A stretch of DNA of 64,000 bases from Mesorhizobium sp. LSHC420B00 (GTDB lineage: Bacteria > Pseudomonadota > Alphaproteobacteria > Rhizobiales > Rhizobiaceae), in the NCBI RefSeq assembly GCF_000503055.1, contig NZ_AYVY01000023.1:17459-81458 (forward strand), written 5' to 3'. Position numbers and translations under genes: made by a program. Below, one piece after another: positions 55,416-64,000 of the stretch (positions are counted from its first letter, which is position 1; each line of letters opens with the position of its first letter). Below the pieces are notes generated by a model that did no database searches, was not told where the DNA came from, and saw only the letters and a program-made list of their open reading frames with translations.

Positions 55416-56132
55416 TCACCGCAGCGCCGGCTTGCCAAAAATCATGGGCAGGAACTCGCCGAGCCAGCGCTCGAGGTGCATGTCCCAGATCAGCCGGCCA
55501 CCGAGATGGTCGCGGCCGGGCTGCGCGCCGGGCAATTCGAAGCGATGGGCGCCGCGCACCACCCAGCGCTGCATCATCGCCCGGGTCAATTCGCCATGGA
55601 ACTGGATGCCCCAGGCATTGTCGCCATAGCGGAAGGCCTGGTTGGGGTAGGTTTCGGCCGTCGCCAAAAGCGTCGCGTCCTTCGGCAGCGAAAAGCCCTC
55701 ACGATGGAACTGATAGACCATCTCCGGCCAATGCATCAGCCTGCTGCCTGCTTCAGTCGCCTTTAGCGGATACCAGCCGATTTCGACGAGGCCCTCGCCA
55801 TGGCCCTCGACCCTGCCGCCGAGATGCTTGACCAGCATTTGCGCGCCGAGGCAGATGCCAAGCAGCGGCCGGTTCTCGTTGAGTGGAATTTTGAGCCAGT
55901 CGGTCTCACGGCGGACGAACTCGTCGCCGTCATTGGCGCTCATCGGCCCGCCGAACACCACCGCGCCGGCATGGCCATCAAGCGTCTGCGGCAAGGCCTC
56001 GCCGAGCGGCGGGCGGCGGATGTCGAGATCGAAGCCTTCCTCGATAAGCATATGGCCGACCCGTCCCGAGCTCGAATGCTCCTGATGCAGCACGATCAGG
56101 ATCTTTGGTCTCGGGCTTGGCTTGGGCGGCAT
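55416..56132 (-). CDS. Class I glutamine amidotransferase-like protein
   Basis: 238 residues. Nucleophile Cys in GICLGAQML (about residue 95) and His/Glu in GIQFHGELT form the GATase1 triad; the usual HPE is HGE here. The FGGPMSANDGDEF loop is typical of stand-alone amidotransferases annotated as GMP-synthase-like. Could hydrolyse glutamine for an unknown acceptor or act on gamma-glutamyl compounds. No synthetase partner is adjacent. Confidence 0.85.
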   Translation of the reverse strand: MPPKPSPRPKILIVLHQEHSSSGRVGHMLIEEGFDLDIRRPPLGEALPQTLDGHAGAVVFGGPMSANDGDEFVRRETDWLKIPLNENRPLLGICLGAQMLVKHLGGRVEGHGEGLVEIGWYPLKATEAGSRLMHWPEMVYQFHREGFSLPKDATLLATAETYPNQAFRYGDNAWGIQFHGELTRAMMQRWVVRGAHRFELPGAQPGRDHLGGRLIWDMHLERWLGEFLPMIFGKPALR

Positions 56133-56150
56133 TGAAAGGCGGGATCCTGT

Positions 56151-56630
56151 CTATTCGTCGCTTGACGTTCCGGCAGCACCAGGAGCCGCGGCCGCCGCCT
56201 TGAGGCGCGCCTCGACGCGGTCGCGGCGTTCGACGCCGATCAGCTCGGCGACCCGCCAGACGGTATTGTCCTCGAGTTCGTGCAGCTCGCCATCGGCATA
56301 GACGATCTCCCACATCAGGCCGATAAAGGCCTTTCGCGCCTCGGCGTCGAGATGGCGCTTGAGCACGCTGGTAAAGGCGTAAAGGTCGATCGCCTCATTG
56401 TCGGCCCGCTCGCCGGCAGCCGCCAACGCATCGAGTTCGTCGCCGCTGATAAAATAGCTTTCCGCCAGCACCTTCTTGAACCGTTCCCATTCGGTATCCT
56501 GGCGCACGCCGTCGGCGTTCATCACGTGGAAAAGCAAGGCGGATGCGGCAACGCGCGGATCGTCGGCGCTGGCGCTGGCGCCACTACCGGACGGCAGGTC
56601 CCTTAGAAACGACAGAACGCGTTCGAACAT
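56151..56630 (-). CDS. TerB-family protein
   Basis: 159 residues from ATG 56630. It is all-helical, with acidic metal-binding pattern MNADGVRQDTEWERF and the repeat VYADGELHELED typical of TerB/DjlA-type domains (two EF-hand-like acidic motifs). Family members are linked to tellurite resistance, but many are housekeeping proteins of unknown role. It is 18 bases upstream of the amidotransferase gene on the same strand. Confidence 0.85.
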   Translation of the reverse strand: MFERVLSFLRDLPSGSGASASADDPRVAASALLFHVMNADGVRQDTEWERFKKVLAESYFISGDELDALAAAGERADNEAIDLYAFTSVLKRHLDAEARKAFIGLMWEIVYADGELHELEDNTVWRVAELIGVERRDRVEARLKAAAAAPGAAGTSSDE

Positions 56631-56669
56631 CAAATCATTCCCAATAAGACCGGGTCCACTCGACCCGGA

Positions 56670-58286
56670 TCAGAACAAACGAAACCGGCGCGTCGATTTA
56701 CCCGCCTCGTCGTCGGGGTCGACGCCGGGGTCGTCGGGCAGCCGCGTCAACTCCTGCGCCGGCTCGACGGCTTCGGCATCGTCCGGCACCGCGGCAAACG
56801 CCGCCGCGGCGACCGGTGTCACATGATCCTCGCCGGCACGGTTTTCGGTCTTTGCTTCGGTCGCGGTGCCCGGTGTCTCGGCAGCAACCGCTGTGTGCTC
56901 GATCGCCTCGGCTGTTTCCTGTACCGGCTTGGCTGAAGCCGCAATTGCCGGCACCGATGCCTCCTGCGTATCCTCATCGCTGTCGATCAACTGGCCGAGC
57001 CGCTCCATCGGCGCTCGCCATTCGAATGCATCGAGCCTGCCGGTGATCGGCGATACCGGAGCCCAGCGGTCGGAGACGACGCCGTCGGCGACCCAGGCCG
57101 GGTCGCGCGGCGCTCTCACCGCCTTCGACAGCAACTGCCGCACCTTGCCCTGGTCGCCGGTCTCGGCCTCCTCGATATCGGCCAGCAGCAGATAGGCGCC
57201 TTCGCGGCGATCGATGCGGATGGCGGCTTCGGCCTCGCGGCGGGCGGTTGAAAAGTCCTGCGCATCGAGCGCGGCGCGCGCCACGGCAAGCGAGGCCTCG
57301 GCATGGTTCTTCTTCAGGTCCTGCAGCTTCTTTGCCCGGTTCAGCCGGTCGAGCACGGCATCGCCGGGCCTGGCATGGGTGTAGAGCTCGGCGATCTCCG
57401 GGTGCGGCTCGGCCTTCCACGCCGCCTCGAGGATTTTCGAGCCCTTGCGCACGTCGTTCAGCCGAAACAGCAATTTCGCCGCGGCGACCGCCGCCGGCGC
57501 GAAATCCGGCCGCAGCCGGTTGGCTTCGAGAGCCGCCGTCCGGGCGGCATTGGCATCGCTGTCGATCAGCGCCTGCGCCTTGGCGGTCAGCAGCACAGCG
57601 CGGCGCCGGTTAGCGGCGTCGCGCTCGATCTGCCGCGTCGACTTCTGGGCGTCGACAAGTTTCAGCGCACCATCCCAGTCGCCACGCCCGGTCAGGTCTT
57701 CCAGCGTCGATTCGGCCGCCCAGGCCAGCTGCGGCGCCACCGCCGCCGCACGGCCGGCATAGTGGCGGGCTGCGTTGCGGTCGCCGAGCCGCTCGGCTTC
57801 GAGATACAGTCCGCGCAGGCCGAGCAGCCGCATTTCGGGATCGTCGAGCATGGTCTCGAACTTTTCGCGGGCGCCCTCATGGTCGCCTTCGAGCAGCGAG
57901 GCCTGCGCGTCGAGCAGCTGGATCAGCGGCTCCTGGTCGGAGCGGATCAGCTTTGCCGCTTCCTTGGTCTTCTTGCGGGCGAGCGCGCCGTCACCGGCGC
58001 CGGCGGCGATCATGCCGGTCGACAGCGCCTGATAGCCGCGGTCGCGGCGCCGCACGCGGAAATAGCGCGAGATCGTATAGGGGCTGGTCCACAGCGCCTT
58101 GACCAGCCACCAGACGATCATCACCGCGGCAACCACGGCAACGATCGCCACCGCCGCGACCATCAGGCTGACCTGGTATTGATAGCCGTTGAAGGTGACG
58201 AGCATTTCACCCGGCCGGTCGGCCAGCCAGGCGAACCCGAGCCCGAGCGCAAAGACGACGGCAAGGAAGGCGAGGATGCGGATCAT
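56670..58286 (-). CDS. hemY: HemY-like inner-membrane TPR protein
   Basis: 538 residues: two N-terminal membrane helices (ILAFLAVVFALGLGFAWLA and VSLMVAAVAIVAVVAAVMIVWW, in parts) with the HemY_N domain, then TPR helices (EAAKLIRSDQEPLIQLLDAQ, RRAVLLTAKAQALI). It has an acidic, low-complexity C-terminal tail. HemY sits with the haem genes but its enzymatic part is unknown. ATG 58286 has GAGGAAC 6 bases upstream; a GTG at 58298 overlaps the preceding stop. Confidence 0.92.
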   Translation of the reverse strand: MIRILAFLAVVFALGLGFAWLADRPGEMLVTFNGYQYQVSLMVAAVAIVAVVAAVMIVWWLVKALWTSPYTISRYFRVRRRDRGYQALSTGMIAAGAGDGALARKKTKEAAKLIRSDQEPLIQLLDAQASLLEGDHEGAREKFETMLDDPEMRLLGLRGLYLEAERLGDRNAARHYAGRAAAVAPQLAWAAESTLEDLTGRGDWDGALKLVDAQKSTRQIERDAANRRRAVLLTAKAQALIDSDANAARTAALEANRLRPDFAPAAVAAAKLLFRLNDVRKGSKILEAAWKAEPHPEIAELYTHARPGDAVLDRLNRAKKLQDLKKNHAEASLAVARAALDAQDFSTARREAEAAIRIDRREGAYLLLADIEEAETGDQGKVRQLLSKAVRAPRDPAWVADGVVSDRWAPVSPITGRLDAFEWRAPMERLGQLIDSDEDTQEASVPAIAASAKPVQETAEAIEHTAVAAETPGTATEAKTENRAGEDHVTPVAAAAFAAVPDDAEAVEPAQELTRLPDDPGVDPDDEAGKSTRRFRLF

Positions 58287-58294
58287 CGGGTTCC

Positions 58295-59800
58295 TCACGC
58301 CTTCATCGCGCCAGCGATGAGCGAATCGATCTGCGTCTCGACCTCCATCCGCGCTTTCAGTTTGCCGGCAAAGTCGGCGCCGGCGGCCTTGGCCGCTTCA
58401 GGCAGCGTTTCGTATTCGCTGAGCGCCTTGGCGTAGTCGCCCTGATTGACGGCGACCTCCATGCGGGCGACGGTTTCCGGGGCGCCGGCGCCCTCGACCG
58501 CACCGATCGGCCTGACCTTGACCAGCGATTCGGCGCTCGACAGCAGCTTTTGCAGGATGCCGGCATTCTGGTCGACAGGCGTCGCGGCAGCGACCATGGC
58601 GTTGGCGGTGGCGTCCGCTTCGGCGGCGATCTCGGCGCGCGTTGGGACGCCCTTTTCGGCATAGGCGCGCAGCGTCGCGATCTCGGGTGCATCGGGTGAG
58701 ATCGCGGCAAAGGTTTCGAGTTCGGTCGCGAACGGCGCACCGCGGTCGAGCGCTGCCTTGAGCGCCGAGGCGGCAATGGCCAGCGCGATCTTCGGCTGCG
58801 AAGCCTGTGCATCGACCTTGCCCGAGAGCTGTGAAACCGACTGTTCCAGCGCCGCAAGCCGGCCTTCCTGCGCCTTTGCCGTCTCGCCGGCCGATTTCAC
58901 CAGCGCGTCGAGCGCGGCCAGCCTTTCGTTGAGCGGCTCGAGATCGACCGGCGCCGTGCCGCCGGCCTTGCCGAGGCCCGCGACCGCCGTCTCGATCTGC
59001 CGGACCTTGTCGCCAAGTGCGGCCAGCCCGGCATTGTCGCCGGCGCCGCCTTGCTCGACCGCCGATTTGAGCGCCGTGACGTCCGCCCTGACCTGATCCA
59101 GCGCCGACGACAGCCCGTCCACCTTGGCTGATGCGTCATTGTTGGCGTCGGCCTGTCTGAGGTCCGCGACCTCGCGTTTCAGCGAAGCGATCTCACTATT
59201 GACGGGGTCGAGCGACACGCCGCCCGACCCCGGCGCCCCGAGCAGGCCGGCAAATTGCAGCCCGCCGGCGGCGGCCAGCGCGATGACGCCGCCGACAATA
59301 CCGGCGGCGATGCCGTTGATGCCGCTCCGCTTCGGCTGCGCTGCCATATGGTCGTCCCTCGTCTCAGCTGTCTTCTCGCCGGAACCTGGTATCCTCGGTT
59401 CGTTGGCCCCGGTTCCGCTGGGTGCATCTTCGAAACTGTAGTCGGAAGCCGTGAAGCGACCGACCGGCGCATCCGAACCGGCCGGATAAGGGATTTCCGC
59501 TTCCCTGGCAGAATCGGCGCCTGCGTCCGTCGGCTCTTGCGTGCCGGCCCGCGCGGCTGCGTCGGCATGTTCCCATGGTTCGAGATCGGTCTGGTCGGCA
59601 TGCACCGGCTCCTCAGGCGGCTCCGGCTGCGATGCGTTCGCCGCTTCCTCGGCCCGCGCCTCGTAGGTCTGCGCCGCGGCCGGCTGCTGCGAGCTGGCAT
59701 CCTGTTCGTCGGCGACTCGCGAGACGGCGCCGGGCTCGAGATCGATGGTCACCGGCTCACGGCGGCTCTTGGAATGCCGCATCTTCGGCGTCTTGACCAT
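58295..59800 (-). CDS. Mitofilin/Mic60-like membrane protein
   Basis: 501 residues: an acidic Pro/Ala/Glu-rich N-terminus (residues 15-150), one membrane helix near residues 163-190 (IAAGIVGGVIALAAAGGL), a long coiled-coil region (VNSEIASLKREVADLRQ to about residue 340) and a C-terminal mitofilin-signature domain (VRPIGAVEGAGAPETVARMEVAVNQGDY, in parts). It stands between hemD and hemY, the known location of alphaproteobacterial Mic60, linked to intracytoplasmic or inner-membrane shaping. Start ATG 59800 has GGAG 9 bases upstream. Confidence 0.9.
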   Translation of the reverse strand: MVKTPKMRHSKSRREPVTIDLEPGAVSRVADEQDASSQQPAAAQTYEARAEEAANASQPEPPEEPVHADQTDLEPWEHADAAARAGTQEPTDAGADSAREAEIPYPAGSDAPVGRFTASDYSFEDAPSGTGANEPRIPGSGEKTAETRDDHMAAQPKRSGINGIAAGIVGGVIALAAAGGLQFAGLLGAPGSGGVSLDPVNSEIASLKREVADLRQADANNDASAKVDGLSSALDQVRADVTALKSAVEQGGAGDNAGLAALGDKVRQIETAVAGLGKAGGTAPVDLEPLNERLAALDALVKSAGETAKAQEGRLAALEQSVSQLSGKVDAQASQPKIALAIAASALKAALDRGAPFATELETFAAISPDAPEIATLRAYAEKGVPTRAEIAAEADATANAMVAAATPVDQNAGILQKLLSSAESLVKVRPIGAVEGAGAPETVARMEVAVNQGDYAKALSEYETLPEAAKAAGADFAGKLKARMEVETQIDSLIAGAMKA

Positions 59801-60137
59801 GCTCGGGCTCCGCAAAATTCGCTTCGGGATGGTTTGAAGGGTCTAGCACATCACCAAGCGGTGAAAAGGGGCGGCGTGATGACGCCACGGCTTGGAGTTC
59901 AGTTTTGGCAAAACGCCGCAGCGGTTTTGGGACACGGCATGCGGAACCAGAAATGAAAAACCCGCCTCGGCGGCGGGTCGTTGGGGCGAATCAGCACCAT
60001 AAGTGATTTTCTAGCATAGCTGCCGGCACAAAGCAAGAACAAAATAGCTGTGTCGCGGACAATCGCCCCAGCTTAGCTGCGGAATGTTTCAGGAGCCCGC
60101 AGGAGGTATGCCAACGTCCGGAACAGGCGGATGCCGG
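59801..60137. other. 337-base gap before hemD, with terminator
   Basis: No gene is visible. It contains the minus-strand terminator at 59956-59978 after hemD, and probably the promoter of the Mic60-hemY pair. Short Arg-rich frames on the plus strand are not supported. Confidence 0.6.
59956..59978 (-). terminator. Intrinsic terminator after hemD
   Basis: On the minus strand ACCCGCC and GGCGGGT arms with a 5-base loop are followed by five T (complement of 59956-59960). It lies 160 bases past the hemD stop and would separate hemCD from the Mic60-hemY unit. Confidence 0.7.
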
Positions 60138-60854
60138 TCAGCGCCGCGCCTGCAAAAGCCCCAGCAAGGCATCTTCGCTGGGCTCAGGCGCAATCCGGAT
60201 CCTTTCGCCAGCGGCATCATCCAAGGCCGCGGCAATACGTCCCGACAATGCGAAAAAGCGCGTCTCTTCAAAAAAACCGCGCACCGCCGGCCGGCTAGCC
60301 AGGGCCTGCATCGCCATGGCCGCCTTGGCCGAATAGAGCAGCACCGCCTCGACCGGCCGGGCGGACAGGCGCGCAAGCACGGCCTCGTCGGAGTAATCCA
60401 GCACAACGGTGTCGTAGGTCTCGACGGCGCGGACCTGAGCGCCCGCCGCCTGCAGCCGCTCCTCGAAGCCCGGAAAGCGCACCCGCCCGCAGAGATAGAC
60501 GATGGTCTGCCCCGCGTAACCACCAGCAAGCGCATCGGCCAGCGCCTCGGCATTCCCTGGGCCTTCGCTGACCGACAGAAACCCGGCCGCGCGGGCGGCT
60601 TCCGCCGTCTTCCTGCCGACGGTGTGGCACGGCAAGCCGGCGAGCGCCGCGATGACCTCTTTCGGCGCATGGCGAACGCCGTTGGCACTGGTGGCCGCGA
60701 CCGCCGCAGCCGCATCGGCGACCGCGCCGACGTCGACGGGCAGCGCCACCGTTTCGGTCAGCGGCAGCAGGATCGGCTGAAAGCCGGCATCCGCAAGCCG
60801 GCGCGCCGTGCGCAAGGCGCCCGGTTCGGGTCTCGTCACCAGGACGCGGAGCAT
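60138..60854 (-). CDS. hemD: Uroporphyrinogen-III synthase
   Basis: 238 residues from ATG 60854, one base past the hemC stop. Although weakly conserved, it shows the family outline: VLVTRPEPGALRTARRL at the start, AATSANGVRHAP, YLCGRVRFPGFEE and LLYSAKAAMAM. It cyclises hydroxymethylbilane to uroporphyrinogen III. Position directly after hemC confirms the assignment. The longer frame to 60980 is rejected. Confidence 0.92.
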   Translation of the reverse strand: MLRVLVTRPEPGALRTARRLADAGFQPILLPLTETVALPVDVGAVADAAAAVAATSANGVRHAPKEVIAALAGLPCHTVGRKTAEAARAAGFLSVSEGPGNAEALADALAGGYAGQTIVYLCGRVRFPGFEERLQAAGAQVRAVETYDTVVLDYSDEAVLARLSARPVEAVLLYSAKAAMAMQALASRPAVRGFFEETRFFALSGRIAAALDDAAGERIRIAPEPSEDALLGLLQARR

Positions 60855-60855
60855 G

Positions 60856-61782
60856 TCAGGTCCAGCCGTCGAAGAATGTTTCGCCGGCTTTGGCCCGAAC
60901 GGTCGCGGCGGCTTCCGCGCCAATGCGCGCCGCCTCCTGCGCTGGCCCTTCCAGCCTGACTTCATGCGACTGCGTGCCATCGGGCGAGATGATCAGCCCG
61001 GCAAAGGAAACCGTTGCGCCGGATATCGTCGCATGGCCGGCGATCGGGGTGCGGCAGGAGCCGTCGAGCGCCGCCAGGAAGGCGCGCTCGCAGGCCAGCG
61101 CCTGGCCGGTCGGCACGTCGTGGATTGCCGCCAGCATCGCTTCCACGTCGCGGTCGCCGATGCGGCTCTCGATACAGATCGCGCCTTGCCCCGGCGCCGG
61201 CGGAAAGACGTCGAGCGGCATCAGGTCGGTGACGACATTTTCGAGCCCGAGCCGCTTCAGCCCGGCATAGGCGAGGATGGTGCCGTCGGCGATGCCTTCG
61301 TCGAGCTTGCGCAGCCGCGTCTGCACATTGCCGCGAAACATCACCACGTCGATGTCCGGCCGCATCCGCCGGATCAGTGCCTGGCGCCTGAGCGACGACG
61401 AGCCGACCCTGGCGCCTTGCGGCAGGCCGGCAATCGTTCGCGCCGCCTTGCCGATGAAGGCATCGCGTGCGTCCTCGCGCGGCAGGAAGGCGGCCAGTTC
61501 CAGCCCCTCGGGCAACAGCGTAGGCATGTCCTTCGACGAATGCACGGCGATGTCGATGCGCCGCGCCAGCAACGCCTCCTCGATCTCCTTGGTGAACAGG
61601 CCCTTGCCGCCAGCTTCCGACAGCGGCCGGTCCTGGATGCGATCGCCGCTGGTCGAGATGACGACCACCTCGAACGCCTCGGCCGGCATGCCATGCGCCG
61701 TCATCAGCCGCGCCTGCGTTTCATGCGCCTGCGCCAATGCCAGCGGGCTGCCGCGTGTTCCGATTTTCAAGGTTGTTTGCAT
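60856..61782 (-). CDS. hemC: Porphobilinogen deaminase (hydroxymethylbilane synthase)
   Basis: 308 residues: [16 protein letters not shown] at the start, [25 protein letters not shown] (in parts: [23 protein letters not shown]) and the dipyrromethane-cofactor Cys243 in [11 protein letters not shown]. It polymerises four porphobilinogens in tetrapyrrole synthesis. Divergent from tsaD, with a 103-base gap between the two starts. Confidence 0.96.
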   Translation of the reverse strand: MQTTLKIGTRGSPLALAQAHETQARLMTAHGMPAEAFEVVVISTSGDRIQDRPLSEAGGKGLFTKEIEEALLARRIDIAVHSSKDMPTLLPEGLELAAFLPREDARDAFIGKAARTIAGLPQGARVGSSSLRRQALIRRMRPDIDVVMFRGNVQTRLRKLDEGIADGTILAYAGLKRLGLENVVTDLMPLDVFPPAPGQGAICIESRIGDRDVEAMLAAIHDVPTGQALACERAFLAALDGSCRTPIAGHATISGATVSFAGLIISPDGTQSHEVRLEGPAQEAARIGAEAAATVRAKAGETFFDGWT

Positions 61783-61885
61783 GGCGCGCCGTCCGTGATA
61801 ACCCCCGGCAGGATCGAGGTCCGTCTTTCCGGCTTCCTCCTATCGGGGAAAGGCAGGCCGTACAATCCTTGGAGACAGCGACGAA

Positions 61886-62974
61886 TTGATCCGCGTTCTG
61901 GGCATCGAGACGAGTTGCGACGAGACCGCCGCCAGCGTGGTGGCGCTGGACGGTCGCAGCACGCCGCAAATCCTGTCGAACATCGTGCTCAGCCAGATCG
62001 AGGAGCATGCCGCTTTCGGCGGCGTCGTGCCGGAGATTGCCGCGCGCGCCCATGTCGAGGCGCTCGACGGCATCATCGAGGCAGCGCTGGCCGATTCCGG
62101 CGTCGACCTCGCCGACATCGATGCGATTGCCGCCACCGCCGGTCCCGGTCTTGTCGGCGGGCTGATCGTCGGCCTGATGACGGCAAAAGCAATCGCCGCG
62201 GCAGCTAAAAAACCGCTGATCGCCGTCAACCATCTCGAAGGCCACGCGCTGACGGCCAGATTAACCGACGGGCTCGACTTTCCCTACCTCTTGCTGCTGG
62301 TTTCCGGCGGCCATACCCAGATCGTCGCCGTGCGCGGCGTCGGCGACTACCAGCGCTGGGCGACGACCATCGACGACGCGCTTGGCGAAGCCTTCGACAA
62401 GACGGCCAAGATGCTCGGCCTGCCCTATCCGGGCGGACCGAATGTCGAGAAGGCGGCGGCAAATGGCGATGCGGCCCGTTTTGCGTTTCCGCGCCCGATG
62501 AAGGGCTCGGCGCAGCCCGATTTTTCCTTTTCCGGCCTCAAGACCGCAGTGCGCCAGGCGGCATCCGCGATCGCCCCGCTGAGCGACCAGGACGTCGCCG
62601 ATATCTGCGCCTCGTTCCAGGCGGCGGTGGCGGATGCGCTCGGCGACCGTGTTTCGCGGGCGCTGACCAGATTCCGTCAGCAATTCCCGGACAAGGCCGA
62701 GCCTGCGCTGGTTGTCGCCGGCGGCGTCGCCGCCAACCGGACGATCAAGGCGACATTGCAAGCGCTGTGCGAACAGGCCGGGTTCAGCTTCGTCGCCCCG
62801 CCGCTTAATCTCTGCACCGACAATGCGGCGATGATCGCCTGGGCCGGCATCGAGCGGCTGCGCGCCGGCATATCAGGCGAAAACGCCGCCGATTTCGTGC
62901 CGCGCTCGCGCTGGCCGCTGGACAGCGTCTCGGCCCCGATGGTCGGCTCTGGCCGGCGCGGGGCCAAGGCGTGA
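61886..62974 (+). CDS. tsaD: tRNA N6-adenosine threonylcarbamoyltransferase
   Basis: 362 residues from TTG 61886, giving the family start [16 protein letters not shown]. Metal ligands lie in HLEGH (residues 116-120), and the ASKA fold motifs [22 protein letters not shown] and [12 protein letters not shown] are present. It transfers threonylcarbamoyl to A37 of tRNAs reading ANN codons, together with TsaB and TsaE, which are not here. Stop overlaps the gpsA start. Confidence 0.96.
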   Translation: MIRVLGIETSCDETAASVVALDGRSTPQILSNIVLSQIEEHAAFGGVVPEIAARAHVEALDGIIEAALADSGVDLADIDAIAATAGPGLVGGLIVGLMTAKAIAAAAKKPLIAVNHLEGHALTARLTDGLDFPYLLLLVSGGHTQIVAVRGVGDYQRWATTIDDALGEAFDKTAKMLGLPYPGGPNVEKAAANGDAARFAFPRPMKGSAQPDFSFSGLKTAVRQAASAIAPLSDQDVADICASFQAAVADALGDRVSRALTRFRQQFPDKAEPALVVAGGVAANRTIKATLQALCEQAGFSFVAPPLNLCTDNAAMIAWAGIERLRAGISGENAADFVPRSRWPLDSVSAPMVGSGRRGAKA

Positions 62975-63987
62975 CGAGCAAAGCCATGACGCGCAAAGCC
63001 AGCGCCGGCTGGCGTGTCGCCGTGCTTGGCGGCGGTGCCTGGGGCACGGCGCTGGCGCTGGCCATGCTGCGCGCCGGCCATTCGGTCCGGCTGTTCGCGC
63101 GCGACCCGGAGACCGTCGCGGCGATCGACCGTGGCGAAAATCGGCGCTATCTGCCCGGCATCGCGCTCGATCCCGGCATCGCGGCGACAAGTGACATCAA
63201 ACTGGCTCTCGCCGACGCCGACTGCGTGCTGGCGGTGGCGCCGGCGCAATCGTTGCGCGCCATGCTGACGGCCGCGTCCAGCCATGTGCCGAAAGGCGTC
63301 CCGCTGGTGCTCTGCGCCAAGGGCATCGAGCGCGACACCGGCGCGCTGCTGTCGTCCATTGCCGAGGAAATCCTGCCGGCAAATCCGGTCGCCGCTTTGT
63401 CCGGCCCAAGCTTTGCCACCGACGTCGCCAGGGGCCTGCCCACGGCCGTGGTGGTCGCCGCCCGCGACGAGGCTCTGGCCACCGACCTTGCCGCCCGTTT
63501 CTCGGCTGAAAACCTGCGTTGTTATTGGAGCGACGACCTGATCGGCGTCGAGATCGGCGGCGCGCTGAAGAACGTCTTTGCCATCGCCGCGGGTGCCGTT
63601 ACCGGCGCCGGGCTCGGCGCCAGCGCCCAGGCCGCAATGGTGACGCGCGGCTTCGTCGAATTGCGCCGCATCGGTGCCGCCTTCGGCGCAAAGCCGGAGA
63701 CGCTGATGGGCCTTTCCGGCCTCGGCGACCTGCTGCTCACCTGCTCGTCCGCCCAGTCGCGCAATTTCGCCTATGGGCTGGCGCTCGGGCAAGGCAAGCC
63801 GCTTGCCGGCCTGCCTCTGGCTGAAGGCGTGCCGACGGCGGCGATCGCCGCCCGCATCGCCGGCGAGCGCCGGATCGACGCGCCGATCATCGCCGCCGTC
63901 GCCGCCATACTGGACGGCACCGTCACCATAGACCAGGCTGTGTCGGCGTTGATGACCAGGCCGCTCAAAACCGAAACCGACATGTAA
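62971..63987 (+). CDS. gpsA: NAD(P)-dependent glycerol-3-phosphate dehydrogenase
   Basis: 338 residues from GTG 62971, overlapping the tsaD stop (GTGA). NAD fold [43 protein letters not shown] and catalytic Lys in [13 protein letters not shown], then [12 protein letters not shown]. It makes glycerol-3-phosphate for phospholipids. Pairing with tsaD is the usual alphaproteobacterial arrangement. Confidence 0.96.
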   Translation: MTSKAMTRKASAGWRVAVLGGGAWGTALALAMLRAGHSVRLFARDPETVAAIDRGENRRYLPGIALDPGIAATSDIKLALADADCVLAVAPAQSLRAMLTAASSHVPKGVPLVLCAKGIERDTGALLSSIAEEILPANPVAALSGPSFATDVARGLPTAVVVAARDEALATDLAARFSAENLRCYWSDDLIGVEIGGALKNVFAIAAGAVTGAGLGASAQAAMVTRGFVELRRIGAAFGAKPETLMGLSGLGDLLLTCSSAQSRNFAYGLALGQGKPLAGLPLAEGVPTAAIAARIAGERRIDAPIIAAVAAILDGTVTIDQAVSALMTRPLKTETDM

Positions 63988-64000
63988 TCCCGAACGATTG

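Noticed and set aside
61783..61885. Riboswitch or attenuator between hemC and tsaD
   Set aside because: No recognisable conserved riboswitch core; only an ordinary divergent promoter gap.

Overview
This GC-rich, gene-dense window looks like chromosome of an alphaproteobacterium of the order Hyphomicrobiales (Rhizobiales), most like Mesorhizobium or a close Phyllobacteriaceae relative. That placement is inferred from the many ABC importers, a Ros/MucR regulator with altered zinc ligands, the hemY - mitofilin (Mic60) - hemD - hemC / tsaD - gpsA block, and rhizobial palindromic intergenic repeats. I see no phage, insertion sequence, CRISPR array or plasmid replication gene.

Layout. 1-3.7 kb: tripartite RND efflux pump (inner-membrane pump cut by the window edge, periplasmic adaptor), divergent from a TetR repressor with a palindromic operator between them. 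4.3-10.4 kb: phosphate (PiT) and zinc (ZntB/CorA) transporters, a beta-carbonic anhydrase, a small exported NTF2-like protein and an M3 oligopeptidase. 10.4-13.8 kb (minus): DMT and LysE exporters, an unknown membrane protein, a LOG-family enzyme and a small orphan protein. 14.4-16.3 kb: tRNA-Ala(CGC), YggT and DUF167 proteins, a predicted minus-strand small RNA with an anti-Shine-Dalgarno loop, and a HAD dehalogenase.

16.3-26.5 kb is a catabolic island around a FadR-type GntR regulator. To the left are a complete peptide/opine-type ABC importer and a DapA-family aldolase. To the right, divergently, are two Gfo/Idh/MocA oxidoreductases (the first with a clear one-base frameshift) and a second DapA-family enzyme. 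A near-perfect 20-bp palindrome lies between the two arms. 26.5-33.5 kb: a flavin monooxygenase, a 51-residue membrane protein, an SDR and a BMP/nucleoside-type ABC importer. 33.7-42.9 kb: thiolase, SDR, a spermidine/putrescine-type ABC importer (PotA, D, B, C), a LuxR-type regulator with its own palindrome, and a bifunctional beta-oxidation enzyme.

43-53.3 kb: a sugar ABC importer (binding protein, ATPase, two permeases) diverges from a run of GH15 glucoamylase-like hydrolase, 6-phosphogluconate dehydrogenase, glucose-6-phosphate dehydrogenase and a polyphosphate-glucokinase-like ROK kinase. Together these would take alpha-glucan to glucose to glucose-6-phosphate and into the oxidative pentose phosphate route. 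53.4-56.6 kb: a MucR/Ros regulator, an MFS exporter, a glutamine-amidotransferase-like protein and a TerB-like protein. 56.7-64 kb: the conserved hemY-mic60-hemD-hemC cluster, divergent from tsaD-gpsA.

Starts were chosen by ribosome binding site, gene overlap and family length. Functions rest on motifs read by eye; no database search was run.
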